A stretch of 6,628 bases of DNA. It comes from Bacteroidales bacterium (GTDB lineage: Bacteria > Bacteroidota > Bacteroidia > Bacteroidales > Bacteroidaceae). Positions 1 to 6,260 of the stretch are shown piece after piece (position 1 is the stretch's first letter; every line of letters begins with the position of its first letter). Under the pieces are notes generated by a model, which made no database searches, had not been told where the DNA came from, and was given only the letters and a program-made list of their open reading frames with translations. The translations under genes and the position numbers were made by a program. Location of the stretch: positions 1 through 6,628 of the forward strand of contig SFCY01000125.1 of the NCBI GenBank assembly GCA_004558865.1. The letters run 5' to 3'.

Positions 1-2
1 TT

Positions 3-50
3 ATCAAGAACAAAAGTCAGTTGCTTTCCGACAACTTCGATTTATTATAA
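3..50 (+). CDS. Possible C-terminal tail of an upstream gene (partial)
   Basis: The frame starting at base 3 reads IKNKSQLLSDNFDLL and stops at TAA 48-50, eight bases before the ATG of the next gene, which is the tight spacing expected inside a polysaccharide operon. Only about 15 residues are visible, so no function can be assigned. The other two forward frames are also open here (one continues in frame into the next gene), so the choice rests only on the stop-to-start spacing. Confidence 0.35.
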   Translation: MKNKSQLLSDNFDLL

Positions 51-58
51 AACGAGAA

Positions 59-1025
59 ATGAACATCTATTTTCAGTATATAAAGAAGGTCTTTAGGCTA
101 CTCAGCGTCCTGTCTAAAGAAAAGGACATACCTCGTTGGTATTGCTTCTACGATTATTTCAAATCGCTTCTGCGCCATTCATGTCTCATCCGCCAATATG
201 TTTACGGCAATTTCTGGAAGATAAGCGAAGCACAACGGAAAAAAGTGTTGACATACAGGCGAATCTGCAAACTGTTTGACCAACTCAATCAGAAAAGCTA
301 CATCCATTTTCTGGAGAACAAAAGCGATTTCAACTCCTTTTTTAAAGACTTTGTCCATAGGGACTGGCTTTATGTTACGGCAAGCTCTTTTGAGGATTTT
401 CAAAAGTTCATTCAAAAACACCACGCGGTTGTCGTAAAACCCTTACGAGGCGTAGAAGGGGGGGGGTATTAGTAAAATTACGGTTGACGGCGATACTGCG
501 CAAGTAGAGAGGATTTACCGTCAGCTCAAGGGCGAGGATGTCCTGATTGAGGAGTTGATTGTGCAGCATCCTGAAATGTGCTTTGGAAATGTGTCGGTTA
601 ACACCATTCGCACGCACACAATTCTCGACAGTACAGGGAAAGCGCATGTCATCAAGGCCATCTTGCGGGTTGGCGTAGGGTCGACGTTTGTCGACAATTA
701 TGCGAAGGGCGGAGCCATCTATGAGGTGGATGTCAAGGAAGGCGTTGTTTGTAGCTATGGTAGAAACCATGCGGGGGAGACAATTGTAAAGCATCCCCAG
801 ACAGACATCGTGATGCTTGGCAAGAAAATTCCTTTGTGGGAAGAGGTGGTGGCTATCAGCAAAAATGCCGCAGAGCATTTGCCTGAAGTTAGATTTATTG
901 GCTGGGATGTTGCCATAGGCAAAGACAGGGTTCAGTTGATTGAGGGAAACCACAATCCCGATTATGAGCTTTTGGAGTTCTTCGGGAGTAACGGCTACTA
1001 TGAGAAGATCAAAAAATATATTTAG
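59..1025 (+). pseudogene. Sugar-transfer-associated ATP-grasp protein, frameshifted at a G9 tract
   Basis: ATP-grasp enzymes use ATP to activate a carboxylate and join it to an amine or similar group. This subtype resembles the sugar-transfer-associated ATP-grasp family (PF14397) found in surface-polysaccharide clusters, whose substrate is unknown. The first frame (59-472) encodes 137 residues and ends just after VVVKPLRGVEGGG, where the Lys and the glycine loop bind ATP. Removing one G from the nine at 458-466 continues the protein as GISKITVDG to the stop at 1025, giving 321 residues, the usual size. The second half carries IEELIVQHPEM, SVNTIRTHT, a VDNYAKGGA segment and VRFIGWDVAIGK...LIEGNHNPDYE, where D and the E/N pair should bind metal. 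As written, the product lacks its metal-binding half and should be inactive. The frame is open leftward to base 2, so the start could lie further upstream, but ATG 59 fits the family's N-terminus. The gene is AT-richer than those downstream. Confidence 0.85.
458..466 (+). repeat. Homopolymeric G9 tract, possible phase-variation switch
   Basis: Nine consecutive G residues lie inside the ATP-grasp coding sequence and encode its conserved Gly-Gly-Gly loop. With nine G the frame hits TAG at 470-472; with eight G (or eleven) the full-length protein is restored. Long G runs are classic sites of slipped-strand mispairing, and also of sequencing and assembly error, so the biological reading is open. 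Confidence 0.7.
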
Positions 1026-1124
1026 ATGGTTTCACTTACCGTTCTTGGCAGGAAGATGAAATATGGTGCAGAGCAGAATTTATTTTTTATCTTGTATCAT
1101 GTGACCAATATAGGAGAAAAATTG

Positions 1125-1132
1125 TATCTTTG
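1125..1132 (+). promoter_or_regulatory. Bacteroidetes-type -7 promoter box
   Basis: TATCTTTG fits the Bacteroidetes primary-sigma -7 consensus TAnnTTTG exactly, in the familiar context TTGTATCTTTGCA. A matching -33 TTTG is not clear; the nearest candidates are TGTG at 1099-1102 and a more distant TTG at 1092. Transcription would start around 1139-1141, giving a leader of about 20 nt before the ATG at 1162. It lies upstream of the Rpn remnant and of the aminotransferase, dehydratase and nucleotidyltransferase genes, which follow with short gaps and no obvious terminator, so it may drive them all. Confidence 0.65.
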
Positions 1133-1161
1133 CAACGAGTAATTTATAAAAGACTGTAGAT

Positions 1162-1556
1162 ATGATATACGTAGCCAATCCGATTTATGACTCCGTGTGG
1201 AGGACGAGCGTGTGGCAAAGACAGTGCTCTCGGCATTGCTGAAGAAGGACGTCGTCAGTGTCGAACTGCGGCCGCACGAGTATTCCAACGAAACAAACGA
1301 CAAGATCTCGATGTTCCGCATCGACTTCGGCGCACGCATACGTACGGGCGAGAACGAGACGGAACTGCTGAAAATCAAGGAGCAACGTGAGCAGCTTAAC
1401 AGACAAACCAATCAGCTGAATCTGCAATCCGAGCGTTTGAATCTGCAATCCGAGCGTTTGAATCTGCAATCCGAGCAGTTGGATAGTTTGAAGCGCATAT
1501 TAAAAGAACAAGGTTTTTCGGACGCTGACATTCAGCGGATGATGAGCAATAAATAA
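1162..1556 (+). pseudogene. Remnant of an Rpn / PD-(D/E)XK nuclease 'transposase' family gene
   Basis: Intact members of this family (PDDEXK_2, Rpn-like, roughly 280-350 residues) begin with a short N-terminal stretch, carry a PD-(D/E)XK nuclease core and end in a Gln/Glu-rich coiled coil. Here ATG 1162 gives MIYVANPIYDSV, which then runs out of frame. The frame 1197-1556 resumes with EDERVAKTVLSALLKKDVVSVELRP and FRIDFGARIR. This fits loss of roughly 13 bases around 1191-1199 that would have encoded a short FK.LM-type link. After FGARIRTGENETELL the sequence jumps straight into KIKEQREQLNRQ, a heptad coiled coil and the tail LKEQGFSDADIQRMMSNK, so most of the nuclease core is missing. A GTG start at 1197 could give a 119-residue protein, but it would have no catalytic core. 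It ends six bases before the aminotransferase. The family call comes from recall of the N-terminal and tail pattern, not from a search. Confidence 0.7.
1419..1481 (+). repeat. Three tandem 21-bp repeats coding a heptad coiled coil
   Basis: Three head-to-tail 21-bp units lie at 1419-1439, 1440-1460 and 1461-1481. The first two are identical and the third differs only near its end (cagttg instead of cgtttg). In the reading frame each unit is one heptad, NLQSERL or NLQSEQL, with Leu at fixed positions, so copy-number change adds or removes whole turns of coiled coil without breaking the frame. The preceding NRQTNQL is a diverged fourth heptad. Confidence 0.9.
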
Positions 1557-1562
1557 CAGATT

Positions 1563-2975
1563 ATGCAAAGACCAGACAAAAGGATCATTCTATGCCTTGC
1601 CCACATGTCGGGCAATGAGATGAAGTATATTCAGGAGGCGTTCGACCAAAACTGGGTAGTGCCGCTTGGGCCAAACGTAAATAAGTTTGAGGAGGAGCTG
1701 AAGAGATTCGTATCCTCCCCAGTCCCCTCCAAAGGAGCGGAGGAAGGAAACACTCTACACGCAGAGGCTTACCCGCAAAGCATTGGGCCACATGAGAGCG
1801 ACCCCGAAAAACTGTGGCCACATCCTATTGACGACCCACACCTTAAAGACAAGCAGGTAGTTGCTTTGGCCTCCGGCACGTCGGCCGTCCACCTGGCGTT
1901 GGTGGCGTTGGGCGTGGGGCCTGGCGACGAGGTGGTGTGCCAGAGCTTCACGTTCTGCGCCAGCTCCCATCCCGTGGTTTACCAAGGGGCCACGCCTGTG
2001 TTTGTAGACTCTGAGGCCGACACCTGGAACATGGACCCCGAACTCTTGGAAGAGGCCATCCGCGACCGCCTGGCCAAGACGGGCAAGAAGCCCAAGGCCA
2101 TCATCGTGGTCTACCTCTATGGTATGCCGGGCAAGATAGCCGAGATCCTTGACGTGGCGGCCCGATATGGCATTCCCGTCATCGAGGACGCCGCCGAGGG
2201 CTTGGGCTCGCGCTACGACGGAAGGGTGTGCGGCACATTCGGCCAGTATGGCGTGTTGAGCTTCAATGGCAACAAGATGATCACCACCAGTGGCGGTGGG
2301 GCGCTGATTTGCCCCAATGAGGAAATGAAGAACCAAGTGATGTTCTATGCCACACAGGCCCGCGAGGCCTTCCCCTACTACCAGCATGAGAAGATTGGCT
2401 TCAACTACCGGCTGAGCAACATCTGCGCGGGCATCGGCCGCGGTCAGATGACGGTGCTTGATGAGCACATCGCCCACCACCGCCATTTGGCCAAGCTCTA
2501 TGCTGAGGCCTTCTCCAAGATCGACGGCGTCAGCTACCATGGTGGCGGCGACGTGGAGGTGGATCCCGCCCATGCGCCCCAAGGGCATGAGATACGCTCC
2601 AACTTCTGGCTCAACACCATCACCCTCGACCCCGCGCTCGGGGTGAGGGGGCAGGAAAACGCCTACGCCACGGCCGTGAAGGGCGCTGTGGGAGGCGCGG
2701 CCGGAGTAGTGCACCAAACGGGAAGAGCGCACACCGACCTGGAGCCGAACACGAATGTGGAGGCACTGCGCATGGCCTTGGACATGGCAAACGTGGAGAG
2801 CCGCCCCGTGTGGAAGCCCATGCACTGCCAGCCCGTATACAAGGACGCGCCGGCCTACACCAACGGCGTCTCGGTGTCGGTGTTCAAGCGTGGCCTATGC
2901 CTGCCCTCTGGCCCCTTGGTGACAGAGAAGGACGTTGACTACATCGTCGGCACAATCAAGGACAACATTTTGTAA
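1563..2975 (+). CDS. DegT/DnrJ/EryC1/StrS-family PLP sugar-nucleotide aminotransferase
   Basis: Predicted cytoplasmic PLP enzyme that moves an amino group (usually from glutamate) onto the 4-keto carbon of a UDP-4-keto-6-deoxy-HexNAc, as PglE (bacillosamine) and B. fragilis WcfR (AATGal) do. Visible family features: WVVPLGPNVNKFE at 31-43; ASGTSAVHLAL at 103-113 (cofactor phosphate region); VIEDAAEGLGS at 206-216 with Asp209 facing the pyridine nitrogen; SFNGNKMITTSGGG at 233-246 with Lys238 as the Schiff-base lysine; and ESRPVWKPMH at 412-421 with GLCLPSG near the C-terminus. At 470 residues it exceeds the usual 370-400. The excess sits in two places, about 51-97 (rich in Pro, Gly and charge) and about 357-396. 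The second may be normal for this Bacteroidales subfamily. The ATG at 1563 follows the remnant's stop by six bases. The dehydratase that would supply its substrate is next downstream. The exact sugar isomer cannot be read from sequence. Confidence 0.93.
   Translation: MQRPDKRIILCLAHMSGNEMKYIQEAFDQNWVVPLGPNVNKFEEELKRFVSSPVPSKGAEEGNTLHAEAYPQSIGPHESDPEKLWPHPIDDPHLKDKQVVALASGTSAVHLALVALGVGPGDEVVCQSFTFCASSHPVVYQGATPVFVDSEADTWNMDPELLEEAIRDRLAKTGKKPKAIIVVYLYGMPGKIAEILDVAARYGIPVIEDAAEGLGSRYDGRVCGTFGQYGVLSFNGNKMITTSGGGALICPNEEMKNQVMFYATQAREAFPYYQHEKIGFNYRLSNICAGIGRGQMTVLDEHIAHHRHLAKLYAEAFSKIDGVSYHGGGDVEVDPAHAPQGHEIRSNFWLNTITLDPALGVRGQENAYATAVKGAVGGAAGVVHQTGRAHTDLEPNTNVEALRMALDMANVESRPVWKPMHCQPVYKDAPAYTNGVSVSVFKRGLCLPSGPLVTEKDVDYIVGTIKDNIL
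2623..2649. repeat. GC-rich hairpin inside the aminotransferase gene
   Basis: CCCTC (2623-2627) pairs with GAGGG (2645-2649), and ACCCCG (2629-2634) with CGGGGT (2639-2644), around the loop CGCT. This is an 11-bp stem with a single bulged G at 2628. It lies at the left border of the second extra segment of the protein (residues 354-363). Confidence 0.65.
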
Positions 2976-2982
2976 TGGTTTG

Positions 2983-3056
2983 GGCTGGCTTGGAAACCGG
3001 GCGGGCGACGAGGTCTTGTCAATGCGACCTTTCCCCCGCCGGCTTCCATGCCAGCC
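2983..3056. repeat. 74-nt near-perfect hairpin between aminotransferase and dehydratase genes
   Basis: The left arm starts GGCTGGC (2983-2989) and the right arm ends GCCAGCC (3050-3056). Pairing runs through 2991-2995/3044-3048, 2997-3000/3039-3042 and 3002-3005/3035-3038, with two mismatches and one bulged G. An inner stem AGGTC/GACCT (3011-3015/3026-3030) closes a 10-nt loop. There is no U-tract after it, so it is not a classical terminator; an RNA processing or stability element, an attenuator or a REP/MITE-like palindrome would all fit. It occupies almost the whole gap before the preferred dehydratase start, which is why the ATG at 2975 is not favoured. Confidence 0.85.
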
Positions 3057-3073
3057 TTCAACATCTTCATCAC

Positions 3074-4990
3074 ATGAGACTCTACAACAAAATATTCAAC
3101 TGGTATCTCTCCCGTGAGGCCCTGCCCTATTGGTGCGTGCTGCTTGTGGACATCGCCATCACCTATCTGTCGGGCATCTTCGTGTTCTGGCTCTACTATC
3201 ATGGGGCTGTGACATTGGGCAACATCCTCATCCTCAGCAAGACGATGCTCATCTACATCGTCATCAACCTTGTGGGGTTCCGCCTGTTCCACACCTACTC
3301 GGGAATCATACGCTATTCGTCGTTTGTAGACCTGTGGCGGGTTGGGCTGGCCATGACGTTCTCCTGCATCGTCGCGCTCGCCGCCCACTACTTCATCTAT
3401 TATGCGCCCTTCCAATTCGTGCGTCTTCAGGGCCGCCAGATCATCGCCATCTATGTGGTGACGATTCTCGCCATGTGGGGATTCCGCGTGTTGGTGAAGA
3501 GCCTCTACGATGTGTCGTTCAGCAGCGACAAGGGGCTGCGGTGCCTGATTTATGGCGTGAAGGAAGGTGGCGTTGGACTGGGCAAGAGCATACACAGCCG
3601 AAAGCTCTCTCGCTTCCAGCTGAAAGGCTTCATCACCAACGACGACAAGTTCCGCGACAAGATTCTCCTCGACGTGAAGGTCTACCCTGTGGACGACGAG
3701 CTGGCCAGCGTCATCAAGGACAAGAACATACAGGCCGTGGTGGTCTCTCCCTTGCAGACGGACAACTTCCGCAACAACCAGAAGCTGCAGGACCTGCTCA
3801 TTGGGCTGGGCGTGAAAATCTTCATGGCGTCGGACGCGAAGGTATGGAATCCCGACGACGACTTCTCCCATGTCAGTCTGAAGCCCATCAGCATTGAGGA
3901 CCTCCTGCCGCGCGAGCAGATAGAGGTGAACATGAGCGACATCGGCGACATGCTGAGGGGAAAATGCGTGATGATCACCGGCGACGCGGGCAGCATCGGG
4001 TCGGAGATGGTGAGGCAGATAGCCGCCTTCGGTCCGTCGGACATGGTGCTGATCGACCAGGCCGAGACGCCCCAGCACGACATCCGGCTGATGATGAAGA
4101 AGGAGTTTCCCAATGTGGCGGCGCAGACCATTGTGCTGTCCATCACCCGCACCGACCGCATGGAGCACATCTTCCGTACCTATAGACCCGACTATGTGTT
4201 CCACGCCGCCGCCTACAAGCACGTGCCGATGATGGAGGACAATCCCAGCGAGGCCGTGTTGAACAATGTGGTGGGCACAAAGGTGCTGGCCGACCTGAGC
4301 GTGAAATACGATGTGAGGAAGTTTGTGATGATCTCCACCGACAAGGCCGTGAATCCCACCAACATCATGGGATGCAGCAAACGTATATGCGAGATCTACT
4401 GCCAGAGCCTCAACCGCCAGGAGAAGATGACGGGCAAGGGCGTCACGCAGTTCGTGACGACGCGCTTCGGCAACGTGTTGGGCTCCAACGGGTCGGTGAT
4501 TCCTCTGTTCAAGAAGCAAATCATGGCGGGCGGGCCGCTGACCGTGACCGACCCCAACATCATCCGCTTCTTCATGCTCATCCCCGAGGCCTGCAAACTG
4601 GTGCTCGAGGCGGGGACCCATGGCAAGGGCGGCGAGATCTTTGTGTTCGACATGGGCAAGCCGGTGCGCATTGCCGATTTGGCCCGCAGGATGATCCTCC
4701 TCAGTGGAGCCAAGGATGTAGAGATAAAATATACGGGTTTGCGGCCAGGCGAGAAACTCTATGAGGAGGTGCTCTCCAATGCCGAGAACACGCTGCCCAG
4801 CTTCCATGACAAGATACGCATCGCCAAGGTGCGCGAGTATGACTACGACATCGTGGCCAAGCAGATACAGGAGCTGGTGGAGGCGGCGCATACTTTCGAC
4901 CCGATGGCTGTGGCAAGGAAGATGAAGGAGATTGTGCCGGAATTTGTGTCCAACAACTCCGTCTACTCGGTGTTGGACAAGAAGAAATAA
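3074..4990 (+). CDS. Membrane-bound UDP-HexNAc 4,6-dehydratase (FlaA1/WbpM/PglF/CapD type)
   Basis: NAD(P)-dependent enzyme that turns a UDP-N-acetylhexosamine into the 4-keto-6-deoxy sugar, the first step toward 4-amino or deoxy sugars. The 638-residue product has four likely membrane helices (about 17-42, 50-72, 87-111, 121-142), a linking Rossmann-like sensor domain (about 155-255) and a short-chain dehydrogenase domain from about 297. Visible motifs: ITGDAGSIGSE at 301-311 (nucleotide loop); FHAAAYKHVPMME at 376-388; ISTDKAVNPTNIMGCSKR at 420-437, giving Ser421, Met432 and Lys436, the S-M-K triad of the long WbpM-like class in place of S-Y-K; RFGNVLGSNGSV; and TGLRPGEKLYEE at 554-565. ATG 3074 (MRLYNKIFNWYLSREALPYW) matches the family start. 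An in-frame ATG at 2975 overlaps the previous stop but would only add 33 residues encoded by the hairpin. The aminotransferase gene just upstream would use its product. Confidence 0.93.
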   Translation: MRLYNKIFNWYLSREALPYWCVLLVDIAITYLSGIFVFWLYYHGAVTLGNILILSKTMLIYIVINLVGFRLFHTYSGIIRYSSFVDLWRVGLAMTFSCIVALAAHYFIYYAPFQFVRLQGRQIIAIYVVTILAMWGFRVLVKSLYDVSFSSDKGLRCLIYGVKEGGVGLGKSIHSRKLSRFQLKGFITNDDKFRDKILLDVKVYPVDDELASVIKDKNIQAVVVSPLQTDNFRNNQKLQDLLIGLGVKIFMASDAKVWNPDDDFSHVSLKPISIEDLLPREQIEVNMSDIGDMLRGKCVMITGDAGSIGSEMVRQIAAFGPSDMVLIDQAETPQHDIRLMMKKEFPNVAAQTIVLSITRTDRMEHIFRTYRPDYVFHAAAYKHVPMMEDNPSEAVLNNVVGTKVLADLSVKYDVRKFVMISTDKAVNPTNIMGCSKRICEIYCQSLNRQEKMTGKGVTQFVTTRFGNVLGSNGSVIPLFKKQIMAGGPLTVTDPNIIRFFMLIPEACKLVLEAGTHGKGGEIFVFDMGKPVRIADLARRMILLSGAKDVEIKYTGLRPGEKLYEEVLSNAENTLPSFHDKIRIAKVREYDYDIVAKQIQELVEAAHTFDPMAVARKMKEIVPEFVSNNSVYSVLDKKK

Positions 4991-5005
4991 GCCATAACGT
5001 TGCCG

Positions 5006-6136
5006 ATGGGATTGAAGGAGAGACTGCTGTTTCAGATGTTGGGTAGCGAGGCGCTCAATCTGCCCGTGGGTAAGCCCTTGGTGGGCGCCCTGCCTCCGCC
5101 GGCCTTTGCCAGCATGATGAGGACCGCCACCAAGCAGACGGTGACAGGACTGGTGTGCTCGGGATTCGTCCACTGCAACGTGGAACTCAACAAATATGAT
5201 GCGGCCAAGGTGTTCTTCACGCTTCGCAAGCTCGAAGAGGATAACCACAAGATCAATGCGGAATTGGCCGCCCTGTCGTCGCTTCTCGGCAGTCGTGGCA
5301 TCAAGTTTGTGGTGGTGAAGGGACAAACCATAGCCTGCCGCTATCCCTATCCCGACACGCGAGAGCCGGGCGACATCGACTTCTATTGCGACGCGGACAA
5401 CTTTGAGGCCGCCCGCCGCATATTGGTGGAGGAGTGGAAAGTGGAGTTTGAAGACGAAGACGATGACGAGTCGGACCAGCACATCACTTTCACCCGCAAC
5501 GACGTCTTCTTCGAGATGCATTTCTGCCTCTACAAGTTTGCCTCCAAACGGCTCCAGCGAATCTTCAACCGAATGGTCGACGAGGCCGGCCCCGCATTCG
5601 TGGAGGTGGGCGGGGAGAGAATACCCGTGCTTCCGCCGTCGGTCAACATCACCTACACTTTTCTTCATCTATGGCACCACTTGGTGGAGCTTGGCGTTGG
5701 ACTCCGCCAATTCTGCGATTTGGCAGTGTTGCTGAAAGAACTCTACGAAAGCGACGACAGGGAGGAGCAGAGATTGTTGGCCGTGAATCTGGAGCGGGTG
5801 GGCTTCACCAAGGCTTTTGAGGCCGTGGCTTGTGTGCTTGTCGACACGATAGGTCTGCCCCGGGAGTCGGTTCCTGTGGCATTGCGTCCTCGCGGCAGCC
5901 GCTATGTGGCTCCGATATTGGACATCGTGTTCAGGAGGGGAAACTTCGGACAGTATGGCCGCAAGGAGAGAATACGCTCGGGGTGGCGATACTATGTGGA
6001 GAGCATGCGCATCAAACTGTCGCATTACGTCCGCTTCTACCTTTTGGCGCCGCGAGAGAACACAGCGGTAATCCTGAAAAGCATCCCGGCAAGAGTAGTT
6101 ATGGCGTTCAGAAGACAAAAGGATTGTCGGCAATGA
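5006..6136 (+). CDS. Polysaccharide-cluster nucleotidyltransferase-fold protein (NTP_transf_5-like)
   Basis: The 376-residue product looks like the uncharacterised nucleotidyltransferase family PF14907, often found in bacterial capsule and exopolysaccharide clusters; its substrate is unknown. The diagnostic stretch is VVVKGQTIACRYPYP (102-116) followed by REPGDIDFY (119-127), where GDID supplies the two metal-binding Asp residues of the fold. A third acidic position may be Glu170 in FFEMHF. HLWHHLVELGVGLRQFCDLA (221-240) is the conserved helical region. The acidic run EFEDEDDDESDQH (147-159) stands out. The C-terminal third (about 318-370) is Arg/Lys-rich and may face the membrane or a polyanion. 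The ATG at 5006 follows the dehydratase stop by 15 bases; a TTG at 5000 would add two residues. It is probably the last gene of this operon, because no further frame on this strand looks coding before the window ends. Confidence 0.8.
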   Translation: MGLKERLLFQMLGSEALNLPVGKPLVGALPPPAFASMMRTATKQTVTGLVCSGFVHCNVELNKYDAAKVFFTLRKLEEDNHKINAELAALSSLLGSRGIKFVVVKGQTIACRYPYPDTREPGDIDFYCDADNFEAARRILVEEWKVEFEDEDDDESDQHITFTRNDVFFEMHFCLYKFASKRLQRIFNRMVDEAGPAFVEVGGERIPVLPPSVNITYTFLHLWHHLVELGVGLRQFCDLAVLLKELYESDDREEQRLLAVNLERVGFTKAFEAVACVLVDTIGLPRESVPVALRPRGSRYVAPILDIVFRRGNFGQYGRKERIRSGWRYYVESMRIKLSHYVRFYLLAPRENTAVILKSIPARVVMAFRRQKDCRQ

Positions 6137-6169
6137 TGGGCAACACGAACGGCCCTTTCCAACCGACAT

Positions 6170-6201
6170 GATTCGTGGATCGTTTTCTTCTTCCACGAAT
6201 C
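6170..6201. repeat. 10-bp stem-loop after the last gene
   Basis: GATTCGTGGA (6170-6179) pairs perfectly with TCCACGAATC (6192-6201) around a pyrimidine-rich 12-nt loop. A partial second copy, CACGAATCG (6204-6212), follows at once. No T-run follows the stem, so termination would not be of the simple intrinsic kind. It is the first structured element downstream of the nucleotidyltransferase stop at 6136; the 33 bases between show nothing. Confidence 0.7.
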
Positions 6202-6260
6202 TACACGAATCGAACTTTGCGGTTGATTTTAGGGCTCTATTGTAACCAAAACCAGTAAAA

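Noticed and set aside
1197..1556. Functional 119-residue protein from GTG 1197
   Set aside because: The frame is open, but it begins in the middle of the family's N-terminal block and lacks the nuclease core, so a remnant is the simpler reading.
1755..2825. 356-codon minus-strand frame opposite the aminotransferase
   Set aside because: It is antisense to a gene with intact catalytic motifs, has a biased His/Gly/Val composition and shows no domain; treated as a shadow frame.
2983..3056. Rho-independent terminator between aminotransferase and dehydratase
   Set aside because: The stem is strong, but no T-run follows on either strand.
2975..3073. ATG 2975 as the dehydratase start (TAATG overlap with the aminotransferase stop)
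   Set aside because: The extra 33 residues are encoded by the hairpin, look unlike the family's N-terminus and precede a natural start at 3074. Translational coupling is still possible.
2939..5668. Very long open frame (909 codons) on the minus strand
   Set aside because: It runs antisense to the dehydratase and nucleotidyltransferase genes, both clearly coding by motif. Its product is His/Leu/Val-rich with no recognisable domain, which is typical of the mirror frame of GC3-rich genes.
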